From: Paragonimus westermani
Lineage: Eukaryota > Platyhelminthes > Trematoda > Plagiorchiida > Troglotrematidae
Assembly (NCBI GenBank): GCA_008508345.1
Contig: QNGE01003032.1
Location: 1-64,000, forward strand
Length of the DNA: 64,000 bases
Direction: 5' to 3'
Part shown: positions 24,045 through 33,400 of the stretch, in pieces
How the letters are laid out: every line of letters starts with the position of its first letter
Position numbering within the stretch: the first letter of the stretch is position 1
Notes under the pieces: model-generated
Databases searched by the model: none
What the model saw: the letters and a program-made list of their open reading frames with translations, nothing else
What the model was told of the DNA's origin: nothing
Translations under genes and position numbers: made by a program

Positions 24045-25230
24045 CTTTTGGGTGGTACTTTTTGTCTACTGTGCCTATCTATGAACCTTCCGGGGTAACC
24101 ATTTGACTGTAGGACAGACGTAATCAGACCTAGTTCCTCCGCGAGGCTGTCGGACTTACAGATTCGCCTTGCTCGTGTGAAGAGAGTATTTACTAGTGCT
24201 CGTTTGTGTTGGATCGGTGTGAAGCTGCTAAAGTTTAGGTATTGGCCTGACCATGTGAGTTCCCCATACACGGTTCTTCTAACCGAGCCATCTTCCCGAC
24301 GACTTTTTAGGATATCTAGAAATGGCAGGCAGTTGCCGACCTCAAATTCACAAGTGACCTTTATATTAAGATGACGACTATTTCGACGTTGCACCAAGTT
24401 ATCTATCATCTGTTTAGATCGACTGAAAATTAATGTGTCATCAACGTAGCGGTTGTAATATGACAAACTTTCTATCTCCGTAGCTAGCTGTTGCTCAATT
24501 TTCAGCATGAAAAAGTCTGCTAAGTTTGGACCCAGTGGACCTTCCATGACTACTCCGTCTCTTTGACGGTAGGACTGTTCAAGAAAACGAAAACTGACAT
24601 TCTCAGTACAGAGCAGCAAAGTTTCCTTCTATATGTCGGTGGGAAGTGGCAACGAAGTGTGACTCATTTCAACGAGCTCACAAATGTAGTCAATCGTTTC
24701 ATGCAGCAGGACATTTGTGAAAAGTGACTGAACATCTTTAGAGCACATCAGTTCATTGGCAAGATTGATTCTGTCCGGGTCACTGATCAATTCAAAGGAA
24801 TCTTTACTGGAGTATTTCTGAAATTTCTGTTTTACTGGGGTTAGAACAGTGACCATCCAGCGTGCCAATTTGTGGTAAGGTGAGTTTGTCATTGCTAAAA
24901 TTGGCCTAAGTGGCATCCCAGATTTGTGAGTCTTTGGTAGGCCGTGAAGATGAGGTGTTGACGATCCGCACGGGTTAAGTGACCTATACGTTACTTCGTC
25001 AATAACTCGCAACTGCAAGAGCAGCTGAAGATGCCGTCCTATGCGGTCCTCTATTTCGCCAATGCTCTCCACTCTCTCTATTCGTCGAAACTTTGTTTGA
25101 TCATACAATATTGATAACATCTTCTGTACATACACAACCTTGTCTTGAATGACGGCCCCAGAACCCTTATCAGGCTTAAGTATAACCACGTTTTTCGACT
25201 TTAGCTCTCTTAATAATTGCAGATGTTGCC
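24032..25230 (-). pseudogene. PLE reverse transcriptase, one in-frame stop
   Basis: The polymerase that copies PLE RNA at a nick. In the first part (25189-24629) residues 5-11 are KPDKGSG, 83-89 GLPKTHK, 93-97 PLRPI, 106-111 HKLARW and 152-160 DVQSLFTNV; D152 is the first catalytic aspartate. A TAG stop at 24631-24629 follows PLPTDI, and the same frame goes on from 24619 with LLCTENVSF, the DGVVMEGPLGP motif (residues 21-31), YVDD (58-61; 24448-24437) and the thumb pattern LNFSSFTPIQHKRAL. All three catalytic aspartates are therefore intact. The stop is a point change, so the enzyme was probably functional when it inserted. Confidence 0.93.
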
Positions 25231-25899
25231 TATGGTGAGATCAAAATTCAAGTTATCAACACTGAACGCCCAAGGAACCGTGGACAGTTTCATTCCCTGC
25301 TGTGACAAGAATGTAGATTACTGACGAGTTCTAATAGGAAAGAAACTAGAGGTTCCGTCTACTCTTAAAAGAAGCGACTCGGAAAAATTACGTCAACGAG
25401 AATACTGTGATCGCGCGTACGCGTGAGAACGTAGAGCGTGAAGTATTTTCTAGGTAAAGATAAGGTCTCCCCTGAGGTTATACAATTAATTTCGATGGAC
25501 TTGACTGTGATGTAACCTTAAAACAGGGATGTTTCCTGATCTTCAAACATTTCCTAGTGGATTGTCTCTAAAAACTTTCAGGAAAAAGACCAGAAGCATG
25601 TGTGTTTGTTTGGGCAGATTATGGTGCCGAACTTGGTGAGACACTTCAGGATGGAAGTTTTCACAAAGATTTTCTAAAGTTTCCGATCAGTTTTGCCCTT
25701 TTAACCGTATCATAACAATTCATTGGCAGATTCGGATGGCCTGTCGCTATGGTCCCTGTGTCTTTTTCGATGCCAACAAAAACAGTTTTGTATCGCCAAG
25801 GAACTAGTCAAGGGAATTTTCATTGCGGACGCGCAAGATATTACACCTGTTGATAGTGATCGACTTATTTTCTACCGAAAACTGATTAAGACAGTTTAA

Positions 25900-26790
25900 A
25901 TCGTTCCATAAGACCATCATATCTTCCTGATACTTTAGAACTCTCCAAACCTTCGTATTACCGGCTTAGAGCGACATCGACTGTTTGACTACACTGGGTA
26001 GTTCATGAACGAAACGACTAAAGGATATGGTTCTTGAGATTGATCCTTGTGGAATGCCGCCGTTGGACGAGTAACAATCCGACAGCTGTTCACTCACCTT
26101 GAATTTGAACCGGTGCTCGGCTGGTAATCCACCAGCCAGGTGAAAAGGCGCTCACCAAAGCCATAAATATTCAATTTTTGCGGCAAAACAAAACGATCAG
26201 CCTGACAAACACAATGAAAAAGTCAAGATAAACCATATTTACAGTTAATCCTGCATCTGCAGCATTGATCCAAACATTATGAGCATTCAAGAGATTAGTG
26301 AACCATGAGCATCCCGTAGAAATTTCATGTTGCACCTTTTTGATTAATTGGAAGTGCCCAACCCTTGCGCAGAGAATGTCAATTAATAAGCTGTCCATTA
26401 CATTACAGACAACTGAAAGTAACACTATTGGTGGGTAACTTGCTGAGTCACCTCTTCACCCACCTTTGAAGATAAGCGTGGTTGTGTACTGTTTCCGGAT
26501 ACCTGACAAACGGCCGGTCCATAAGGAGTGATTGAGAAAAGACGTAACTGATTCACTAATTTCGGTAGGACAGCTTTACAAGAAGACGGAGGATACCAAT
26601 TTCGGACCGGCTAATCTACGGGTTAGTAAATTCTCTAACTTGACTATGACAATGAAATTTGAGGTAATTCAGCCAAATTGCTGCTTATCTGCCCAAAAGT
26701 CGTCCATGATTTGAGACCATACACACCTACGTACTGTTTGCTCAGAGTATTGGCCAGTTCTGCATCCGAATATGTTAATCCACCACAAGT
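25900..26790 (-). pseudogene. LINE reverse transcriptase, catalytic box destroyed
   Basis: The RT N-part reads VTSFLNHSLWTGRLSG then TTLIFKGG (26560-26460), matching the 'L-F-N-x-S-L-x-x-G-x-x-P-x-x-W-K...I-x-K-G' region. The frame 26425-26171 holds LLSVVCNVMDSLL, VQHEISTGCSWFTNLL (from Q-H-G-F-x-x-G-R-S-C-x-T-N-L) and VYLDF with the first catalytic aspartate present. Shifted frames give the YGFGERLFTWLVDY helix and GGIPQGS. The F-A-D-D box at 25968-25957 reads stop-A-G-N: both aspartates are changed (GAT to GGT and GAT to AAT by inference) and the F is a stop. This enzyme is dead. Confidence 0.88.
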
Positions 26791-27229
26791 TTGCAGTTAT
26801 GAAATCCCAACATTACTCCTTGTGTATATTGCAATTTTGGTGTAGAAAATCACGGGATTCACCTTCAGCTTTTCAGAAGGACCACGTTGATAGCAATATT
26901 GATTGTTTGATTGCTGCCGCGGTACTATTGCTCCACATGACACTCAACAATTTCCATTTCAGTTTGTTCCACTTGGTACCTGTCCCAGACTAAACGTTTC
27001 AGTGGAATCAAATGTTTGGTTCTACTTCTTAATTATCCTGACTTTCTAATGGTCCGGAAATACATTTGGTCATGGCTTTTAACCGAATCGTAGGGTTTCT
27101 CAAAGGCCAGCTGTCAGTGACCATCCAGGTTAATTTTATCAAAGGCGCCTGATCACTCGGTCTTGCTAATCTGTCTTCAACCCAGCGAAATTTGCTCTGT
27201 GGCGGGCCTTTGGAGCCGTAACGTGATAA

Positions 27230-27820
27230 GTCTATTGCCTGGTTTCTTGTAGATAGCTGCATTTAATCCTCCAGTTGTCACTAAAACCAACTGGAGACCT
27301 GAAATTCAGATTGTTCATCATTTCAACCTCGCTGGTAGAAATGCAATCAGCACAAGACGATACCTGCCTCGCTGAACTACTTATGTAGTCCAGGGCGTGC
27401 TGAAATATCCCAGTTTGCATTATTGCCTCAAAGAAATTCTCGTCACAAGAAAACGTTGTGATGTTTACCAAATGTTTTGCAAAGTCTACTCTTGGGTGAT
27501 TAGTTACTAGATGATCTAAAGACGATATTCTACCAGGAGCTTTGTACAAGGTTGTGTCTGCATCCTTGTGCGCAGAAAGTAGTCGCGAAACCCTCAGACG
27601 AACAGGCTAATTTTTGAGCGACATTAACCACTTAGCAAGCTAATTCGAAGAGATCAAATACTTGAAATTTTTATGCTACCCCTTTATCCGAATTTTCTAA
27701 CTCTTCGTAACACTGTCACATCGGAGATGGACAATTCGCTATCCACAGCTTCTTCCTTGTACCAAGCCTCCGTGATGTCCACCATCAGTAGGTTTTCCTG
27801 GAACAAATGCTATCAGGCTT
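27230..27820 (-). pseudogene. LINE APE-type endonuclease remains
   Basis: The element's target-nicking domain. Around 27800-27690 the translation LLMVDITEAWYKEE followed by DSELSI matches the 'I-x-x-x-T-E-(T/S)-W-L...D-x-E' block of LINE endonucleases, including the catalytic glutamate. The frame 27549-27232 gives YKAPGR, then NHPRVDFAKHLVN in the place of G-D-F-N-x-P, NFFEAIMQTGIFQHALDY, and SPVGFSDNWRIK in the place of 'G-x-S-D-H'. The catalytic histidine of the last block is N here, and the D-F-N block has become T-N-H. The domain is therefore inactive, but all blocks are in the family's order and spacing. Confidence 0.83.
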
Positions 27821-27934
27821 GTGCACGCTGCGAAGAAATGAAACCGCCGTGAAGTGAAAAATGTATCAGGAGGCAGGTTCACTGCTTATAGTATGCGTAA
27901 CAGATAAATATACTCGGAGGGCGGGGTTACCGGC

Positions 27935-28015
27935 TGAACAGGGCTCAGCTGGTGTGTTGTAATTTATCCTAGAGCCGCAAATGTCTACCGAAATGGCGAG
28001 GGTTCGGAATAGTTT
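27935..28015 (+). repeat. tRNA-like (SINE-type) sequence
   Basis: GGGCTCAGCTGG (27941-27952) is one mismatch from the tRNA A-box, and GGTTCGGAAT (28001-28010) is close to the B-box. The start-to-start distance is 60 bases, longer than in a tRNA but seen in SINE heads and class II tRNAs. It lies just upstream of the LINE (which points away) and within 1 kb of PLE-D. No acceptor stem pairing was seen. Confidence 0.38.
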
Positions 28016-28019
28016 TGAA

Positions 28020-28955
28020 GCCTTGGACTGGATTTACCGTCTGCGTGAGGACCATCTGAGATAGCGTTGGCAGCAGCTGCACAATGTTTTTGCTAGTATA
28101 CAGTTATCTCCACTCGGAAGTGATGATCCTTGATCCACCACAATGGCACTTTATATAAAAGGCGAATGAGGGGATTGTAAGCCAAACAGATACAACGATG
28201 GGCGATACAACGAATCTTCATTGGTCTAGAGAGCGCACTGCTTGCGTAATGATATAAGCGTTCTCTGTAGCGGGCGCTTTGTGTACAGCAGTGCTCCCCT
28301 GCCTAAGTCCATTAACTCTTGGATTCTCAGACAACAAATTCAGATGCACATATTTGTCAAGGTCACGACGATTCCTTATCAAGTTCTAATTTCTGTTAAG
28401 GGTCGTTTGTTGCAAAGTCACTAATTTCTCGAAGTCAGCCACGACACGAAACGCAGCCCATAGCAGACGCGGCATGAAAGCTTGTTTACGGTCAGAGCTA
28501 CTTCGTAATCATTGAAGTACCTATGGGGAGATATCAGGACTACCCAACTATAATGACTTCGCTATCCTTAATTATCGGACTCTGCGCATGGCAGTGATTT
28601 TTCGGCCTCTGTGGTGAATGCTGCGTAAGTCTTCTACGGCACGATATTCTCTCACTATTACACTGTCTTTTTGGTGACAGTATATACCGATGTTTTTGCA
28701 TAACCGTTAATCCCAAGAAAGTTATCAAACATGTGAGGAGATGAAAAGCGGAACTAAATACTTCAGTTGTTTTCATTGCCCAATTCATTGAAAACACACA
28801 CCGTGCTTCGCAATGGAATACTCATCGATATATAATCTCGCGTGGTTTAGGACAGAACTTAGGTTAACGTAGTTCGCCCAACGCGCGGTTTTATAACGGC
28901 TTGAATTCAGCAATCATGAAACAGCAGTGATTTTTCCGTTAGCCGATTGAAAACA
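28020..28955. other. Unassigned stretch upstream of PLE-D
   Basis: This could hold the lost N-terminal part of PLE-D, but I could not match it. The minus-strand frame 28797-28540 has an FLGLTV motif faintly like the F-L-G-x-x-(V/I) of Gypsy RTs; nothing around it supports the match. TATATAAAA occurs at 28152-28160 with no gene after it. Confidence 0.35.
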
Positions 28956-28960
28956 CATCT

Positions 28961-29960
28961 GTGCACATCAAGTTCATCTGCAAATGCATGCGCAAATTAG
29001 TGAGAACAGAAAACCGTAGTCATAATCGGCAGCGTATCGGATACGCAAATGTAACAGAGCTTCACAGAACCCAGAGTTTTTTCCTTCAACACAAAGTCAT
29101 GTTTTCTGAAGTGACCTTCCTCTGTTCCGGGACGAGTGGTATCCCTGGTTAGTCGAGTGGATGGGACGCAACGAATCGATTGTATTGCTCAAATTGCTTC
29201 CAGAAATTTGTCCGTCTTTTCATACATACATTAATCTCTGGTCCACTTCATCGACGACAAACTCGCCGTCTCACAGTTTAGCAAAATGTTCAGTTCGTTA
29301 GTTAATCGGAGCCCACCCGTGTATGTGGATACTTTTGGGTTTCTCAAAATATACTCAGTCAAGACGTTGTAAGGAGAAAAAAGGACATGTTTTGGTGAGA
29401 AATCTTTTTTACTGGTGTGCCTCTTGTTGAAACTATCAACTTCACTCATGATTATGTGACGGAGCGTCAGACCACAAATAATCTGCTTGCGTCTCAGTTG
29501 TACAAACTTCCAAGTTAAATGTTTGAACCTGTATATTTTCTGTTCAGTGAACAGTTCTCTTGCCAGACGGATGGAGTAGATATGGTTCTCCATTTTCGGA
29601 CAGTTTTGATTGGTAACAATTCAGCGCTGCATAAAAAAACGTGAAATATTACACGATCAGCTCATGTGTACGAGAGATAGGTGAATGATATGCTAGTGGC
29701 CCGTGAATGGAATGATCATCTGAATAAACGTGGGTACTGACCGCTTGTACCTTAGCATTTGTTTTGCTACTGAAGTCGAAGGAGGCAACTAGTTATCACG
29801 TTTGGGCACCCTGCCTATCGAACCCAAAGACAGCTTCCCTCACAAAGTCATCCAGGAAGAAATGAAGTGAACTGAAAAGATATTACATTTCAAAACTTTT
29901 GCACTACTTACATACAAATGGGACCTCGTGCGAACATTGTCACAGAGTTCGCAACATCTG
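28961..29960 (+). pseudogene. PLE-D reverse transcriptase remains
   Basis: Matches to the well-kept PLE-C protein, in order: RQRIGYANVTE with FLQHKVMFSEVTF (fingers); TNSPSHSLAK (PLE-C has TNSPYHKLAR); TGVPLVETINFTHDYV (PLE-C has TNVLLHETIDYICELV); FLFSEQFSCQTDGVDM (PLE-C has FRFLEQSYRQRDGVVM); then YER-stop-VNDMLVARE at 29669-29707 in the place of R-Y-V-D-D-T-L. The tyrosine is a TAG stop and the first aspartate an asparagine codon (AAT). At motif A the aspartate position appears to be glycine (FGEKS). The polymerase is dead at two of its three metal ligands. Confidence 0.83.
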
Positions 29961-30000
29961 TACACTTGGCTGTAACCTAAGACCTAAGATACATCAAGCA

Positions 30001-30473
30001 GATTCTCACTCAAAATAGTTACCGCGTACGTTTTGCCGGAAAACTCAAAGAAAAACGACAGCAGCACTTAGAACCGCCTTTCGTGGGTGATGATATGACA
30101 CTCCTGGTAAGACGAAGATTGAAATCACCATTAATTCGCGCGTATAGGTCAGCCAAAATCACTGTACTGTACGCTCCAGCGCGGGGAACTATATGTTGCC
30201 AACACTCGCTGCATCAACGTTTAAATGTGAGTGAGTACCTGTGCGTGTGGACTGCAGTACGTAGGCCGTACAGTGAAAACACTACAAACGCGAATCTCGG
30301 AGCACTTCCCGGAATATCCTCTCAGTGCCGAAACTGAAACAGTTAAAAGTGTCACAACAAAACATCTGACAGAATCCGGCCACAGCAGATCACCCGAAGG
30401 CTTTCCGCGTTGTCGAGAAGACTATAAACAAATACGCTCTGACTTTATCTGGGGCGCCCACGGTACATATTAA
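30001..30473 (+). pseudogene. PLE-D linker and GIY-YIG endonuclease remains
   Basis: The linker reads LTQNSYRVRFAGKL (PLE-C: LQSNGYPGRFIDR) and, in the frame 30083-30337, VRRRLKSPLIRAYRSAKITV. The nuclease is in the next frame (30231-30473): CACGLQYVGRTVKTLQTRIS followed by EHFP, so the C-x-C-G, the Y-V-G-R-T and the R...E-H block are all in place. KHLTESGH gives the H-L-x-x-x-G-H motif. The core residues of the nuclease are the best preserved of all copies here, although a frameshift cuts it from the linker. Confidence 0.87.
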
Positions 30474-30484
30474 AAACCGCCATT

Positions 30485-33400
30485 GTATGTATAGTGAGAG
30501 ACACTAGTGAACTTAGCACCGCCATCATAATTCATCATACCAGACCAACATTTAATTTTGTCTCAATTTAGTGCTTCAGCCCTTCATTGTTCGACCCCTG
30601 TTTTCTCCACTTTCCAGGTATGTTCATATAACTTCGCTGCTTATGTGGATTCTTCTCAAACTGATCAAAACTATTCAAATATCCGGACGTTACACACCGA
30701 TCTAGAATTTTCAGCTGGAAAAACTTTACTAAGTCACTTGTATGCATTCAGTCCTCTAGACAGTTAATTATTAGTTTGTGTATGTAACTGGTGAGGACCA
30801 GCTACTTGGTGATCGATCGTTCATTCAGCCCGACATCTTCAATTTCATCTAACACCATAAGAGACCATACGCAATAATAAACCGACCAAGTTATGACAAA
30901 CGAAGATCCAACCCAAGAGAATTTGAATGGAAGTTGCTCTCGATGATCTGGCACGTCATCCGATTCAACTCCATTAACGACTATTTATTTTTTACATAAC
31001 TAACCCAACAGATGAATGCAGTTGAGGCTTTGTGTGCACAGATTTGTCCACATGCCAATCTAAACATCTGAGACGATTCGCAAAATGAACCGCATTGAAC
31101 GTATGCCGATAAAAATGTGCTCTTTTAGCATGTGTTATGACCTACAAAAATTTCAGAAGAAATTTTTCACACCGCTCTTCTGACTGAACGCTTGACAAAG
31201 AGCATAAAATTTGAGAGTACTGCTTTCGAACACAAGAGAGGTGCACCAAAATCAACCCAAGAAATTTGTCAGTCGTCAAATTGCTTAATTTGAAGTGGAG
31301 ATGTCAAGCGATAATTTGATCTAGGAGATTGAACCGTCAAAAAACAGCCAAGATTTTAAACCTGTCAATTGAAACATGCGTGAAGTTAATACCTAGATGG
31401 TGATGCAGTTTGCCGCAATGCAAATCCACATCTGACGGTGGGAACAACAAGCAACCAAAATAATCACAGATTTAAAGCGTTTATATTGATTTATGAGGAA
31501 CATTTCTAAAGTCTAAATCTCATGACTAGCAAGGAATTCATCTCTGTCTTATAAACGCGCGGTTGTTTCCAGTTCGATTCGTCCAATTACTGACCAGGTT
31601 CATTATACTCATTAGCACAGACCAAACGATACCGCTTGAGTCGGAGCAGTTCACATTTGTTGGTAGTGTTTGTAGACTCGTGTTTGATTACAACGTCTAT
31701 GACCAGAAAGATTGCTTAGAAAATATCTATAGACCAGACGTTCGTAAGCAACACAATCAGAAACCGCATGGTGCCACAGTGGCCGACAAAATCCATACTC
31801 AACTGCTGTCGGTCAAAAATCCACCCATTTATTTCGAGAGAATAAAAGCGATCGTATAAAACTGGATTTACGGAGCGATACAAACAGCAACGAGGTTACC
31901 ATGCAAGGAACAAATAATGTATTCAATCAGTACAGTTCAGGATAGTCAAAAACCTCGACAGTCGTAATTAGCCACGGAATTTGTGGACTCAGCAGCAGAG
32001 TTTAGGCTGACGGTAGCCTACAGCATACAAATAGTAGTTGTTGAACAGGCATCAGAGATTCCAAACGGCTTATGCCAGAGACATTATGCAGTGAATTCAA
32101 GTAATTCATTAGAAGGACGATGGGTGAGTAAATCTTTTCAGCGTTCAGTGTTAAATGATACGCGATTAACTGAGGAAAATGGAAACATATTCTTCACAGT
32201 GATTATGGCATCATTTTATGGGATTGTTTCGTGAATATGCCTATATAGGCTATTTTACTTCAAAATTCAACAGCTTATCGACTCCGTCTGAACTAAACTC
32301 CTAACAGTTGAACTAAATGATTATGTAGTTTGACTTTCGTGAGTTGTTCTCATTCGATGCATAAATCGTCGGAAGATTTTGTGGTTGTGAACCCACGGCG
32401 GCTATAACTCATATCTGGGGAGGGTAACTTCTGGTTCTAAATGGTTGTTAGTTACATATTTGTTCACTTTCCTGTTAGCGGCGTGCGTTGAGCTAGAGTT
32501 TTTCATGTTAGTGGATATGCAAAGCTGATGAGCAATAACGAGGTTACTTGTAGGTTCTCCAAAGTTAAAAATGAGCACAATAACGTAATTTTCTATTGAG
32601 ATAATTACATTATATTCTATACGGTTTAACCTTACAGAGAGACGTACAAATCCGATTAGCCTGGTAGACGAAAGCAATGAAACAGTGAGGGTCTGTTTGA
32701 TTTTTCTGTTCTGCACCGCATACCGAACAGCAGTGACTACCGCTCATCGTGACATATTTGATGATAAACAAAACACACTAAACGTCATCAGATTCACGCT
32801 GAATATGCAGCCTATGTATGTGAGGTAAAGTCCATCACCGTCTTCGTACCTATTAAACATCTATCAGTTTTTCATCATCTGCACTTCGATAATTTGATCA
32901 ATTGTTCAGTTATTTTTAATTCTACTGAAAAAGACACTTCATTCGCATTATATCTCCAGCTACACGGTAATCTTAGGTAACTTCTTGATAGATGTGTATG
33001 AATTCACAGAAGTGATGAATAACTTTTCTAACAGATTCCAAATGTAATACTACTGATTATTCAACAAACTGGGAACGATGTGTCCTATTCAGATAGAGTG
33101 ATGGATAATCAGAAATGTTAGAATGAATAACAATACAGCTCACCCATCTTCCACTTGTCAATTTAGTTCGAATTCGAAGTTTTCTTCAGAACGCTGAGAG
33201 GTTTTCACGGCGTCATTACTGCGACCAGGCTAAGGGAGAATCAGTAAAGAACTAATTACCCTAGGGGGCATAAAGTCCGTTCATTATCAGAAGAGTTGAA
33301 GTTTATTTTATCATAGGCAGGAATAATCCGGAAGGTATGGGTTGCAATATCAAGCTTACGACGTTCTCGTCAGTTTATGCCAGCATAAGTCATGGCGATC

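Larger units (their letters stand above)
23395..25240 (-). mobile_element. PLE-C: Penelope-like element, best-preserved copy
   Basis: A 1.85-kb, 5'-truncated Penelope-like retroelement. From 5' to 3' on the minus strand it holds the RT (about 25230-24040), a basic linker, the GIY-YIG nuclease (to 23527), and a 3' non-coding tail with a hammerhead-like fold (23467-23428). The RT begins at the K-N-V-V-I-L-K-P-D-K-G-S-G motif that opens PLE polymerases, and the N-terminal domain is missing. Damage is light: one in-frame TAG (24631-24629), one frameshift near 24040 and one near 23790. Its truncated 5' end meets the decayed 3' end of the CR1-like LINE at about 25250-25300, both on the minus strand. 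Compared with PLE-A, D and E it looks young. Confidence 0.93.
25290..27870 (-). mobile_element. CR1/Jockey-type LINE, nearly full-length ORF2, heavily decayed
   Basis: About 2.6 kb of a non-LTR retrotransposon in many frames. In minus-strand order: APE-type endonuclease (about 27800-27230), connector (27230-26760), reverse transcriptase (about 26750-25900) and a C-terminal piece (about 25600-25300). The C-terminal piece contains YNLRGDLIFT, the R-x-L-R-G-D-L-x-x-x-Y-K-I-L pattern common near the end of CR1-like ORF2. Frameshifts and stops occur every few dozen codons, so this copy is old. Its 3' end abuts the 5' end of PLE-C. No 3' repeat tail was found before that junction, which suggests the LINE tail was lost or replaced when the PLE came in. 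Confidence 0.88.
28955..30480 (+). mobile_element. PLE-D: Penelope-like element, RT plus GIY-YIG, strongly decayed
   Basis: An old PLE copy of about 1.5 kb on the plus strand. It keeps the family order: RT fingers (28961-29152), the TNSPSHSLAK block (29256-29286), motif A region (about 29390-29435), the Q-x-D-G-V block (29560-29580), the mutated YVDD box (29678-29689), thumb (about 29890-29960), linker (30000-30230) and GIY-YIG (30231-30473). Frameshifts and stops interrupt every segment. It differs in sequence from the B/C subfamily, so it is another PLE lineage. The minus-strand frame of 120 codons at 29231-29593 is only its antisense shadow. The 3' tail after 30480 shows no hammerhead core. 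Confidence 0.85.

Noticed and set aside
24177..24374. Plus-strand open frame of 65 codons
   Set aside because: Antisense to the intact part of the PLE-C polymerase.
26532..26993. Two plus-strand open frames
   Set aside because: They lie antisense to the CR1-like LINE.
28540..28797. FLGLTV in a minus-strand frame, as in Gypsy RT
   Set aside because: The flanking residues do not follow the family, and no YxDD or RNase H is nearby.
29231..29593. 120-codon minus-strand open frame
   Set aside because: The plus strand of the same bases aligns with PLE reverse transcriptase, so this is antisense shadow.
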